Assembly (NCBI RefSeq): GCF_000507185.2
Contig: NZ_AYTM02000002.1
Span: 5,677,501 to 5,741,500, forward strand
Direction of reading: 5' to 3'
Length of the DNA stretch: 64,000 nt
From: Pseudomonas syringae KCTC 12500
Lineage (GTDB): Bacteria; Pseudomonadota; Gammaproteobacteria; Pseudomonadales; Pseudomonadaceae
Below are positions 9,201 to 17,751 of the stretch, one piece after another. The position numbers and the translations under genes were made by a program. The stretch's first letter is position 1. Each line of letters begins with the position of its first letter. The notes below the pieces were generated by a model. It did no database searches and was not told the DNA's origin. It saw nothing but the letters and a program-made list of their open reading frames with translations.

Positions 9201-10382
9201 TCAACCTCGCGCAGGCTGTTCGATCGGTTCGGGAGGCGGCTCAGGGAAGTCATGGGCCAGCCGCTGGTACAACGCCAATGCCTGGCCCACGACCTGGTCC
9301 ATGTTGTAATACTTGTAAGTGCCCAGCCGCCCAAGGAAAGTGACCTCATCCGACTGATCGGCCAATGCCTTGTAACGCTTGTACAACTCGGCATTTTCGG
9401 GTCGGGGAATGGGGTAATAAGGATCGCCTTCGGCACTTGGAAACTCATAGCTGAGACTGGTTCTGGCGTGCAGTTGACCGGTAAGGTGCTTGTATTCGGT
9501 GATGCGCGTATGAGGGACCGCCTCATCCGGGTAGTTGACCACCGCCACCGATTGAAACTGCGCCTGATCAACGGTCTTGTGCTCGAAACGCAACGACCGA
9601 TACGGAAGACGGCCATAGCAATAACCGAAGTATTCATCAATCGGCCCGCAATAGATCAAATGCGAATACTTCACCGCCGTGCGGACATCGGCAAAGTCGA
9701 CCCCCAGTACGGTATCGATAAGCGGATGGTTGAGTATCCGCTCAAACATGTGCGTGTAACCGTGCAGCGGCATTTTCTGAAAAGTATCTGTGAAATAACG
9801 ATTGTCCGAGTTAGTGCGGGTAGGCACTCGGGCGGTAACCGACCGATCCAGTTGCGAGGGATCCAGCCCCCATTGTTTGCGGGTGTAGCCACGGAAAAAC
9901 TTCTCGTACAGCTCCCGACCAATCTGATTGATCACAACGTCTTCGGAGGTTCTTATCGTCTCGACAGGCTCGGCACGGCTGGCAAGAAACGCTTCGGCTT
10001 CTCGTTCATTCATCTGTAAGCCGTACAGGCTGTTGAGCGTATCGAGGTTGATCGGAACAGGCAGCAGTTGGTCGTCTACGCTGGCAAGCACGCGGTGTTC
10101 GTAATCGCGCCATTCGGTAAATCGTGAGAGGTATTCCACAATCCGCTCAGCGTTGGTGTGGAATATATGTGGCCCGTATCGATGAACCAACACCCCGGCG
10201 CTGTCCAGGTGATCGTAAGCGTTACCCGCGATATGTGGACGTCGGTCGATGAGCAAAACGCGCTTACTCGATCCAGCCGCCAGCCTTTCCGCCAACACAC
10301 TGCCTGCAAAACCTGCACCGACGATCAGAAAGTCATAGGGCGTCTTTTCACACGCGGCTGATTCGAGATTTATCCGAGGCAT
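9201..10382 (-). CDS. glf: UDP-galactopyranose mutase
   Basis: The 393-residue flavoprotein starts with the FAD-binding motif IVGAGFAGSVLAERLA (GxGxxG at 22-27). It also has typical mutase signatures: HIAGNAYDH, YGPHIFHTN, TRKQWGLDPSQL and LGRLGTYKYYNMDQV. It interconverts UDP-galactopyranose and UDP-galactofuranose in the cytoplasm using reduced FAD. ATG at 10382 has GGGAG eight bases upstream; the open frame extends further but without initiation signals. It overlaps the upstream glycosyltransferase gene by 13 bases and the downstream hydrolase gene by its stop codon, so the three form one operon. The product implies a galactofuranose-containing glycan in this strain. Confidence 0.93.
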   Translation of the reverse strand: MPRINLESAACEKTPYDFLIVGAGFAGSVLAERLAAGSSKRVLLIDRRPHIAGNAYDHLDSAGVLVHRYGPHIFHTNAERIVEYLSRFTEWRDYEHRVLASVDDQLLPVPINLDTLNSLYGLQMNEREAEAFLASRAEPVETIRTSEDVVINQIGRELYEKFFRGYTRKQWGLDPSQLDRSVTARVPTRTNSDNRYFTDTFQKMPLHGYTHMFERILNHPLIDTVLGVDFADVRTAVKYSHLIYCGPIDEYFGYCYGRLPYRSLRFEHKTVDQAQFQSVAVVNYPDEAVPHTRITEYKHLTGQLHARTSLSYEFPSAEGDPYYPIPRPENAELYKRYKALADQSDEVTFLGRLGTYKYYNMDQVVGQALALYQRLAHDFPEPPPEPIEQPARG

Positions 10383-11554
10383 TCTATGTGCTCCCCGATG
10401 GCCACCAGGTCGATTTGCGCCTTCATGGCCGCGCACGTGTTGTCCCAAGACTCGCCGACCAACAACGCGTCAACTTTGCGAAGAAAATCAATAGTCCCTT
10501 TGTGCGCCAGTGCCTCTTGAATCGCGCGCGCAAACGCGTCGGCATCATCGGCAACGGCGACAACACCCGACTCACCATACGTTCTGACCACATCGGCAAT
10601 CCGGGTTGATACCACCGGGCAGCCGCCAGCCAGGTATTCCGGCGTCTTGGTCGGGCTGATAAAGCGTGTGGAGTCGTTCAGCGCAAATGGCATCAACGCA
10701 ACGTCCCAGCCAGACAGATAGGCTGGCAAGTCGTCATAGGACTTGCTGCCTAGATAATGGACGTTGGCCAAATGCGGCAGGCTTGCCGGGTCGATCTTCA
10801 CCACCGGGCCGATCAAAACGATTTGCCAGTGCGGCTGCAACTCGGCCAGTTGTTGAATCAGCCCGATATCAAAACGTTCGTCAATGACGCCGAAAAAGCC
10901 GAGTCTTGGATAAGGAATGTACTGTTGATCCTCGGGGTCAGGCTGCACGTTGCGAGCGGCTGAAAAATGCCCGAAATCGACACTGCTGGGCATGGCGTGC
11001 GCGTTCGCATGCTGCCGACGCTTGGTCTCCCACAGGCTGAAGCCGCCAGTAAACACAACATCTGCGCGCTTCATCAACGCTTCTTCCTGTTCGACAAGCT
11101 CTGGCGGCGCACCTTTGAACGCAGACAATTCGTCCATGCAATCGAAGATCGTCACGTGCGCGCTGAGGTGATCGGTAAACGCCAGGCTCATCGGGGTGAA
11201 ATACCACAACAGCAACTCACCAAAACGTTGTGCATCGATAAAACGATTCAGTAATACACGCTGTGCAGTGATCACCTCATCAGGCTGCATCTTCGAGGGC
11301 AGGTGCGGCACCAGTACTGTGACACCGCACGCTTGCGGCAACTGCTCAAGGCGGATATCAGGGGAGTCCGACAGAACAGGCTCCTCAAGAAACACCACCT
11401 GATAATCCTGCGCCATGCGCGACATGATGTGCTGAGGACGCTGATAGACAAACCCCCATCGCAGATGGGAAAGGCACAGCAGCAAAGGCCTGACGACGGC
11501 CTCGACTCGGGTTAAGGCCAACGTCTCGGACTGAATTGTTTGAACACCGTTCAT
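10370..11554 (-). CDS. Glycosyltransferase (GT-B fold)
   Basis: The 394-residue protein has no membrane segments. An N-terminal SHLRWGFVYQRPQHIMSRMA resembles the start of GT-B glycosyltransferases that use sugar nucleotides. The C-terminal donor-binding region FISPTKTPEYLAGGCPVVST contains the conserved Glu/Gly pattern of family 1/4 enzymes. It is the first gene of a three-gene operon with glf and a glycoside hydrolase, so UDP-galactofuranose is a reasonable donor candidate. The acceptor is unknown. ATG at 11554 follows a purine-rich stretch (GGGAAA). The galE homologue lies on the other side of the 430-base intergenic region, completing the supply of UDP-galactose, though that copy is broken here. 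Confidence 0.82.
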   Translation of the reverse strand: MNGVQTIQSETLALTRVEAVVRPLLLCLSHLRWGFVYQRPQHIMSRMAQDYQVVFLEEPVLSDSPDIRLEQLPQACGVTVLVPHLPSKMQPDEVITAQRVLLNRFIDAQRFGELLLWYFTPMSLAFTDHLSAHVTIFDCMDELSAFKGAPPELVEQEEALMKRADVVFTGGFSLWETKRRQHANAHAMPSSVDFGHFSAARNVQPDPEDQQYIPYPRLGFFGVIDERFDIGLIQQLAELQPHWQIVLIGPVVKIDPASLPHLANVHYLGSKSYDDLPAYLSGWDVALMPFALNDSTRFISPTKTPEYLAGGCPVVSTRIADVVRTYGESGVVAVADDADAFARAIQEALAHKGTIDFLRKVDALLVGESWDNTCAAMKAQIDLVAIGEHIECLG

Positions 11555-11984
11555 AGAGTTTCCCTTCTGTTAGAAAGTCCTGGATGAAACTGAAGGGCTC
11601 TTGAAAGGGCTAAGCTTCGACGGCATTCATGATGAGGATAGGCAGTGGCAGCTGTTGCGTACATGGAACCATCACATGCATGCAGCAACCATAGACCGAC
11701 TCATCAGTTTCGAACACGCGTCCAGGCCGCTGTTCGTTGATTCCGATAAAGGGTATGCGCCGTCGGGAATGACGCATTGAACTCGTCGCAGAGAATACGC
11801 CCTTAGTCTTGAGCGAATGTTTTTTTGGTACCTGCAGTACGTTTTAACCACGTCCCCCCCCACGCGGTGGTCTGGTCCTGATTTTCGCAAGCAAGGCTCC
11901 GCTGTCGTCCTGTTGAGAAAGGTCACGAGGCGGAGCCCTCAGCTCGCTTCTTAACGAGGCGGCGAAAATCCAGGAAGGACACTC
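11555..11984. other. Divergent promoter region between glycosyltransferase and galE
   Basis: This 430-base stretch separates two outward-facing gene sets. It includes a C8 run at 11854-11861 and a T7 run at 11820-11826. I looked for sigma-54 and AlgU-type promoters and found no match with correct spacing. The region likely contains promoters for both sides. No gene is evident. Confidence 0.5.
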
Positions 11985-13014
11985 ATGATTCTGGTTACCG
12001 GTGGTGCGGGATACATTGGCGCTCATATCGCGCTCGAATTGCTTGAAGATGGCCGCGATGTCGTCGTGCTTGATAACTTGTGCAACAGTTCGCGAGAGCC
12101 GTTAAGACGGGTTGAGGAACTCTGCGGGCGACAGGTTGTGTTCATACACGGCGACGTGCGCAGCAAAGCGACGTTGCACCGATTGTTCGCTCAGCACCCT
12201 GTCAAGGCGGTGGTGCATTGCGCCGGGCTCAAGGCGGTGGGCGAAAGCGTTCGAGAGCCGCTGCGCTATTTCGAGACCAACGTGAGCGGCAGCGTCAACT
12301 TGTGTCAGGCAATGGCAGAAGCAGGCGTGTTCGACCTGTTATTCAGCTCATCCGCGACGGTTTACGGCGAGTGTGAGCAAATGCCGCTGGATGAGAACTG
12401 CCCACTGGGTTTACCGACCAATCCTTACGGGCACTCCAAACTGATGGCCGAGCATGTGATGCAAAGCGTCGCTCGCTCGGATCCACGCTGGTCCATCGGG
12501 CTGCTGCGCTACTTCAACCCCATTGGTGCGCATCCGTCCGGCTTGCTGGGCGAGTCGCCCTGCAACACGCCGAACAATCTGTTGCCCTTCCTGCTGCAGG
12601 TTGCCAATCGACTGCGCCCCGCTCTGCACATTTTTTGGCAGTGACTATCCCACGCCGGACGGAACAGGTGTGCGTGATTACCTTCATGTCATGGATCTGG
12701 CCGAGGGACACTTGAAGGCGCTGGACAGAATTCATGACCAGCGCGGCGTATCCGTCTGGAATCTGGGCACAGGACAGGGCTATTCAGTGCTTGAGGTGGT
12801 GCAAGCCTTCGAACGTATCTCCGGCAAAGCTGTGCCTTTGATCTTTGAGCCACGCCGGCCCGGAGACATTGCAGCATGCTGGTCCGATCCAGGAAAAGCC
12901 GCGCGTGAGCTGGATTGGCGGGCCAGGTTCAACCTTGATTCGATGCTCACTGATGCCTGGCGCTGGCAGTGCATGAACCCGCAGGGTTATAGACCGACAG
13001 CGCTGGTCATTTGA
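11985..13014 (+). pseudogene. galE: UDP-glucose 4-epimerase with a +1 frameshift
   Basis: The first frame (11985-12644) carries the NAD-binding motif TGGAGYIGAHIALEL, SSSATVYG and the YGHSK catalytic tyrosine/lysine motif. It goes out of frame at six consecutive T residues (12631-12636) and stops at 12642-12644. Removing one T restores [23 protein letters not shown] and continuity to the stop at 13014, giving about 342 residues, the normal GalE length. The intact enzyme interconverts UDP-glucose and UDP-galactose. AGGAAGGAC precedes the ATG. The lesion may be a true mutation, a sequencing error in the homopolymer, or less likely a site of ribosomal slippage. Its neighbour glf would use the UDP-galactose made by GalE. 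Confidence 0.88.
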
Positions 13015-13024
13015 ATTTCATCCA

Positions 13025-13063
13025 GACGTGCCAACGGTACCCACGCCATCGTAACGGCACGTC
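13025..13063. terminator. Possible bidirectional terminator between galE and cupin regulator
   Basis: Arms GACGTGCC and GGCACGTC flank a 23-base loop in the short gap between two convergent genes. No T run is present on either strand, so function as a terminator is uncertain. Confidence 0.35.
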
Positions 13064-13075
13064 AGCAAAAGCAGG

Positions 13076-13624
13076 CTAGAAGTTAGCGGGTGTGTTGGCG
13101 CTGATGATCTCGGCTTCATCCTGGCCGATATTGCGGAAGCGATGCGGCAAGGTGGTCGGGAAGTAATAGCCGTCCCCTGGACCGAGGATGTTGACCTGTC
13201 CATCGATAGTCAGCTCCACAGTGCCGCGCGTCACCAGACCGCACTCCTCGCCTTCGCTGTGGACGATGGGTTCATCGCCCGAGTCGGCGCCTGGCGCGTA
13301 TTGCTCACGAAGAAAGCGCATTTGCCGGCTCGGCAGGGTCGCCCCGACCAGCAGCAGGCGCGCACCGTTGCGCCCCAGGTCGGGTTGATCACCGGCTCGA
13401 AACACGTACTGATCCTGCCCGGGAGGCTGATCGAACGTGAAAAAATCCGCCAGCGTCATGGGAATGCCTTCAAGCAGCTTTTTCAGCGAACTGATGGAAG
13501 GACTGACACGATTTTGCTCGATGAGGGAAATCGTGGCATTGGTCACACCACTGCGTCTGGCGAGCTCACGCTGTGACAGCTTGTAGCTTTCACGCACCAG
13601 TTTGAGTCGTGCTCCCGTATCCAT
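13076..13624 (-). CDS. XRE-family regulator with cupin sensor domain (PuuR-like)
   Basis: The protein has about 182 residues, the usual size of PuuR-type regulators. Residues 5-60 form an XRE helix-turn-helix (LSQRELARRSGVTNATISLIEQNRVSPS) and residues 105-180 a cupin barrel (HSEGEECGLVTRGTVEL, LGPGDGYYFP, HRFRN). ATG at 13624 has AAGG five bases upstream; a longer frame to 13687 lacks support. PuuR-type proteins repress putrescine/GABA genes, and the adjacent same-strand gene encodes a PuuD-like hydrolase, which supports that role by context. The ligand is not shown by sequence. Confidence 0.85.
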   Translation of the reverse strand: MDTGARLKLVRESYKLSQRELARRSGVTNATISLIEQNRVSPSISSLKKLLEGIPMTLADFFTFDQPPGQDQYVFRAGDQPDLGRNGARLLLVGATLPSRQMRFLREQYAPGADSGDEPIVHSEGEECGLVTRGTVELTIDGQVNILGPGDGYYFPTTLPHRFRNIGQDEAEIISANTPANF

Positions 13625-13752
13625 AGTGGCCTTATGTGAAAGATATCCGGTGAATGAGGCAGCGCCCCGGCGCAATAGATCGTCCATTACCCGAAGCCCG
13701 TCAAGCCAGATATTAAATCACGTTTGCCCACAACACTCAGCAGCTCATCGCT

Positions 13753-14502
13753 CTAGCGGCTGCTGCGCGCATACCTCTGGCTGGCCTCGCGAAAGGCCTT
13801 GAACAGGCTGAGCGAAACAGGGTTGTCCATGAACTCCCATTCCGGGTGCCACTGCACGCCCAGCACAAAGCCTGGCGCGCCGGGCATGGAAACCGCTTCC
13901 ACAAGGCCATCGGGTGCCAATGCTTCTGCGCGCAGGTCCGACGCCAGGCGATCGATACCCTGGCTGTGCAGGCTGTTGACCTCGAACCCCGGTGCCAGCC
14001 CGAGCGCGTCGAGCAGACCGCCCGGCTGCACTTGCACGGCATGCTTTGGCGCGTACTGCACCGCCAGCACATCGCTTTGCGGCTCGCGATGATCCAGATA
14101 GCCGGGCAACTCCTGGACCCTCTGATGCAGGCTGCCGCCCAGCGCGACATTCAGCTCCTGAAAACCGCGGCAAATGCACAACACCGGCACGCCCTGAGCA
14201 ATGGCAGCCCTGAGCAGCGGCAGAGTGGTGCGATCCCGGATTACATCATGAGCGGTGCCCTCCACGCTCGCCGGCCCATTGTAGTGACGCGGCTCGACGT
14301 TGGACGGCGAGCCGGTAAACAGCAGGCCATCCAGCGACGCGAGCAGTTGCGCAGGCTCGGTGGGCACCTCGAGTGCAGGCAGAATTACCGGCATACCGGC
14401 GAAGGCTGCGGCCTCGACGTACTTGTCGCCTGCCGTGTGAGAGGAATACTTGCCCAATTGCTGACGGCAGGCGGTGACACCGATCAAGGGATGTCGCGAC
14501 AT
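13753..14502 (-). CDS. Class I glutamine amidotransferase-like hydrolase (gamma-glutamyl-GABA hydrolase, PuuD-like)
   Basis: The 249-residue protein has the nucleophile elbow LCICRGFQELN (Cys111) and the His-Glu pair in GVQWHPEWE (His219, Glu221), the full triad of class I glutamine amidotransferases. The start MSRHPLIGVTACRQQLGKYSSHTAG is typical of gamma-glutamyl-gamma-aminobutyrate hydrolases, which release GABA from the gamma-glutamyl-putrescine pathway. ATG at 14502 has AGGA eight bases upstream. It sits upstream of and on the same strand as the PuuR-like regulator, and is divergent from a LysR gene. Other puu genes are not in the window, so substrate assignment stays at family level. 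Confidence 0.83.
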   Translation of the reverse strand: MSRHPLIGVTACRQQLGKYSSHTAGDKYVEAAAFAGMPVILPALEVPTEPAQLLASLDGLLFTGSPSNVEPRHYNGPASVEGTAHDVIRDRTTLPLLRAAIAQGVPVLCICRGFQELNVALGGSLHQRVQELPGYLDHREPQSDVLAVQYAPKHAVQVQPGGLLDALGLAPGFEVNSLHSQGIDRLASDLRAEALAPDGLVEAVSMPGAPGFVLGVQWHPEWEFMDNPVSLSLFKAFREASQRYARSSR

Positions 14503-14533
14503 AGGTTGAATCCTGTTTGAAATCTGAGTGGCC

Positions 14534-14550
14534 AGCGCCGATCGGGCGCT
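14534..14550. promoter_or_regulatory. Inverted repeat in divergent PuuD-like/LysR intergenic region
   Basis: Perfect arms AGCGCC and GGCGCT with loop GATCG lie between the divergent PuuD-like and LysR genes. It could be an operator for either regulator; nothing else supports it. Confidence 0.3.
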
Positions 14551-14629
14551 ATCCAGCGGGAATGAAACCAGTCTAGGATAGTCATCTGCGCAACAAACAT
14601 AGGCATTCCGGCAAAGGAACAATGCACCG

Positions 14630-15517
14630 ATGCAATATGAAATCACCCACGCCGACCTTTCACTGGTGCTCGCCCTGGCTCGCGGCCGCACGCTGGCCCG
14701 TGCCGCCGATCTGTTGCAAGTTGATGTATCGACCGTATTCCGCTCGATCCGTCGCCTGGAAGCCGCGCTTGGCGCAGCGCTATTTGAAAAGAACCGGCGC
14801 GGGTACATACCGACCGATACCGCTCAGGCCATGGCCGAGCAGGCCGAGCGCGCCGAACAGGCACTTGCCGCTGCGCGCATCGCCTTGCAACAGGGCGAAC
14901 AGGTGGTCAGCGGCACGGTACGCCTGACCTGTACCGATGCGGTACTGCACAGCCTGCTATTACCCGCACTGGCAGACTTCATGCCGAAGTACCCGGCCCT
15001 TACGCTGGAGCTGGCCACCTCCAATGCTTTTGCCAACCTCAGCCGTCGTGATGCCGACATCGCCCTGCGCCTGACCAATACGCCACCCGAGCACCTGATC
15101 GGGCGCTGCCTGGGCAGTGCCGACTACTTCGTCTGCGGTCGCCCCGAATACCGCGAAGCCTTGACGCAAAACCCGGCCTCGATCCCATGGATCAGCCCCG
15201 ACGACTCGATGCCCGACCACACCTCGGTGATCTGGCGCAAACAGACCTTTCCGGGGGTATTACCGAGCTACCGCTGCAGCAGCATGTCGGCTGTCTCGCA
15301 GTTGGTCGCTGCAGGCTTGGGCGTTGCGGCGCTAACCGGCTTTACGGTCGAGGGCCTTGGGGCGGTCGAACGTCTGAGTGGCCCGCTGGAAGGATGCCGC
15401 ACCGAGCTGTGGCTGCTGACCCGCCCCGACTGTCGCGCACTGCGTTCCGTGCAGACTCTGCTGGAAGCACTCGCGCCGCGCCTGCGCGCAGCGTTGCAGG
15501 TATCCAGCCCCGGTTGA
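14630..15517 (+). CDS. LysR-family transcriptional regulator
   Basis: The 295-residue protein has an N-terminal winged helix-turn-helix (residues 5-62, with LARAADLLQVDVSTVFRSIRRLEAALGAALFEK) and a LysR effector-binding domain. It is divergent from the PuuD-like gene and lies directly upstream of, and in the same direction as, vanA (146 bases). It could control either neighbour; vanAB already has a linked VanR. ATG at 14630 overlaps the second possible start at 14622 in another frame. The effector is unknown. Confidence 0.85.
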   Translation: MQYEITHADLSLVLALARGRTLARAADLLQVDVSTVFRSIRRLEAALGAALFEKNRRGYIPTDTAQAMAEQAERAEQALAAARIALQQGEQVVSGTVRLTCTDAVLHSLLLPALADFMPKYPALTLELATSNAFANLSRRDADIALRLTNTPPEHLIGRCLGSADYFVCGRPEYREALTQNPASIPWISPDDSMPDHTSVIWRKQTFPGVLPSYRCSSMSAVSQLVAAGLGVAALTGFTVEGLGAVERLSGPLEGCRTELWLLTRPDCRALRSVQTLLEALAPRLRAALQVSSPG

Positions 15518-15525
15518 TCAGCCTC

Positions 15526-15537
15526 TGTGGATCCATT
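15526..15537. promoter_or_regulatory. Candidate VanR operator 1
   Basis: TGTGGATCCATT closely resembles the VanR operator reported in other bacteria (ATTGGATCCAAT), sharing the palindromic core TGGATCCA. It lies 126 bases before the vanA start. A second near-identical copy lies at 15621-15632. Confidence 0.55.
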
Positions 15538-15620
15538 AAATAATAGTTAACAAAACTAATCATTGGATTAATCTCGATCCTGTGGCATTAATAATCTCGA
15601 GGAAACAACTTGATTCATTC

Positions 15621-15632
15621 TGTGGATCCATA
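15621..15632. promoter_or_regulatory. Candidate VanR operator 2
   Basis: TGTGGATCCATA repeats the site at 15526 almost exactly and shares its TGGATCCA core. It lies 31 bases before the vanA start, a position where a repressor would block transcription. A weaker half-match, ATTGGATTAAT, occurs at 15562-15572. Confidence 0.58.
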
Positions 15633-15662
15633 AGATCAATAATCGAACCGTGGAGAACCATC

Positions 15663-16727
15663 ATGCACCCGAAAAATGCGTGGTACGTCGCTTGCACAGC
15701 GGATGAAGTCGCCGACAAGCCTCTGGGCCGGCAGATCTGCAACGAAAAGATGGTGTTCTATCGCGACCAGAACCAGCAGGTCGTTGCCGTCGAAGATTTC
15801 TGCCCGCATCGCGGCGCCCCGCTCTCGCTGGGCTATGTCGAGAACGGCCAACTGGTGTGTGGTTACCACGGGCTGGTAATGGGCGGCGACGGCAAGACGG
15901 TTTCAATGCCCGGCCAGCGTGTTCGAGGCTTCCCTTGCAACAAGACCTTCGCGGCGGTCGAGCGCTACGGCTTCATCTGGGTCTGGCCAGGTGACCGGGA
16001 AAAAGCCGACCCGGCACTCATTCATCATCTGGAGTGGGCCGTCAGCGACGAATGGGCCTACGGCGGCGGGCTGTTTCATATCCAGTGCGACTACCGCCTG
16101 ATGATCGACAACCTGATGGACCTCACCCACGAAACCTACGTGCATGCGTCCAGCATCGGCCAGAAGGAAATCGACGAAGCCGCGCCCATTACAACCGTCG
16201 AAGGCGAAGAAGTAGTCACCGCCCGGCACATGGAAAACATCATGCCGCCACCGTTCTGGCAGATGGCACTGCGTGGCAACAACCTGGCCGATGACGTGCC
16301 GGTCGATCGCTGGCAGATCTGCCGCTTCACGCCGCCTAGCCATGTGCTGATCGAAGTCGGCGTCGCCCATGCGGGCAAAGGCGGCTATAACGCGCCTAAA
16401 GAGTTCAAGGCGTCGAGCATCGTCGTCGACTTCATCACCCCCGAGACCGACACGTCCATCTGGTACTTCTGGGGTATGGCGCGCAACTTCAATCCGGCCG
16501 ACGAAGCGCTGACCGCCAGCATCCGCGAAGGCCAGGGCAAGATCTTCACCGAAGACCTGGAAATGCTTGAACGCCAGCAACAGAACCTGCTCAAGCACCC
16601 GCATCGCAACTTGCTCAAGCTCAATATCGACGCCGGTGGCGTGCAGTCACGCAAGATTCTGGAGCGGCTGATCGCTGCCGAGCAGGCCGGTCCCGGCGAG
16701 CAGATTCCCGTGATGGCAACAAAATGA
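15663..16727 (+). CDS. vanA: Vanillate O-demethylase, oxygenase subunit
   Basis: The 354-residue protein starts with MHPKNAWYVACTADEV and carries a Rieske [2Fe-2S] centre: C47-P-H49 and C66-G-Y-H69. A mononuclear iron site lies in the C-terminal part (DNLMDLTHETYVH). With VanB it demethylates vanillate to protocatechuate plus formaldehyde using O2 and NAD(P)H. ATG at 15663 has GGAGAA upstream, and family length agrees. vanB follows after 73 bases, then convergent vanR. The window also has the ferulate-to-vanillate genes at 54-60 kb, so this step completes the route. Regulation by VanR is supported by the operator-like sites just upstream. Confidence 0.95.
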   Translation: MHPKNAWYVACTADEVADKPLGRQICNEKMVFYRDQNQQVVAVEDFCPHRGAPLSLGYVENGQLVCGYHGLVMGGDGKTVSMPGQRVRGFPCNKTFAAVERYGFIWVWPGDREKADPALIHHLEWAVSDEWAYGGGLFHIQCDYRLMIDNLMDLTHETYVHASSIGQKEIDEAAPITTVEGEEVVTARHMENIMPPPFWQMALRGNNLADDVPVDRWQICRFTPPSHVLIEVGVAHAGKGGYNAPKEFKASSIVVDFITPETDTSIWYFWGMARNFNPADEALTASIREGQGKIFTEDLEMLERQQQNLLKHPHRNLLKLNIDAGGVQSRKILERLIAAEQAGPGEQIPVMATK

Positions 16728-16800
16728 CCGGCCATTGCTCGTCGAAACACGAAGACAACAATCAGAAGTGACCCGTGCCGCGGTCACCCGAGGACTTACC

Positions 16801-17751
16801 ATGATCGACGTGACGGTGTTATCACGTAACGATGAAGCGCTGGATATCTGCAGCTTTGAACTGGTGCGAGCAGACGGAGCGCTGTTGCCGCCGTTTACCG
16901 CGGGCGCGCACATTGACGTGCACCTGCCGGACGGGCTTATCCGCCAGTACTCGCTGTGCAATGCCCCGAACGAGCGTCACCGCTACCTGATCGGCGTCCT
17001 CAACGACCCGGCTTCGCGTGGTGGCTCGCGCAGCCTGCATCAACAGATTCAGACTGGCGCACAGTTGCGTATCAGCGAACCGCGCAACCTGTTCCCGCTG
17101 GCTGAAAACAGCCGACGCACGCTGCTGTTCGCCGGCGGTATCGGCATCACGCCCATTCTCTGCATGGCTGAACAACTTGCGCTGGAGGCTGCCGATTTCG
17201 AGCTGCATTACTGCGTGCGTTCCGCCGAGCGCGGCGCCTTTATCGAACGCCTGAAGCATTCGGCATTTGCCGAGCGCATCACGCTGCACTTCGATGAACA
17301 GCCGGATACCGTGCTGGACGCTGCCACACTACTCGCCCACCCACAGCCAGATACCCATCTGTACGTATGCGGGCCAGGCGGTTTCATGCAATACATCCTC
17401 GACAGCGCGCGTAATGCTGGCTGGTCCGAGGACACTCTGCACCGTGAGTACTTTTCCGCAGAGCCGGTGGACACCAGCAACGACGGCAGTTTTTCAATCG
17501 AGATCGCCAGTACCGGGCAGGTCATTGCCATTCCGGCCAATAAAACCGTCGCTCAGGTGCTCGAAAGCCATGGCATCGATATTCCGCTGTCGTGCGAGCA
17601 AGGTGTCTGTGGCACCTGCCTGACGCGGGTGTTGAAAGGCATTCCGGATCATCGCGACCTGTTTCTGACCGAAGACGAGCAGGCGCTCAACGATCAGTTC
17701 ACGCCCTGCTGCTCACGTTCGAAGACGCCCGTGCTGGTGCTCGATATCTGA
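16801..17751 (+). CDS. vanB: Vanillate O-demethylase, reductase subunit
   Basis: The 316-residue electron-transfer protein has an N-terminal flavin-binding domain (RQYSLCN near residue 49), an NAD(P)-binding domain (FAGGIGITPILCMAEQL, then CGPGGFM), and a C-terminal plant-type [2Fe-2S] domain (CEQGVCGTCLTRV). It passes electrons from NAD(P)H to VanA. ATG at 16801 is used; the open frame extends upstream to 16735 without better signals. The stop codon abuts the vanR stop on the opposite strand (17751/17752), so the two genes converge with no gap. Confidence 0.95.
   Translation: MIDVTVLSRNDEALDICSFELVRADGALLPPFTAGAHIDVHLPDGLIRQYSLCNAPNERHRYLIGVLNDPASRGGSRSLHQQIQTGAQLRISEPRNLFPLAENSRRTLLFAGGIGITPILCMAEQLALEAADFELHYCVRSAERGAFIERLKHSAFAERITLHFDEQPDTVLDAATLLAHPQPDTHLYVCGPGGFMQYILDSARNAGWSEDTLHREYFSAEPVDTSNDGSFSIEIASTGQVIAIPANKTVAQVLESHGIDIPLSCEQGVCGTCLTRVLKGIPDHRDLFLTEDEQALNDQFTPCCSRSKTPVLVLDI

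Noticed and set aside
11641..11680. Sigma-54 promoter before galE (TGGCAGCTGTTGC)
   Set aside because: The spacing between GG and GC is two bases too short.
12631..12636. Programmed -1 ribosomal frameshift in galE
   Set aside because: The sequence is not a slippery heptamer in the zero frame, and a +1 shift is needed. A plain insertion is more likely.
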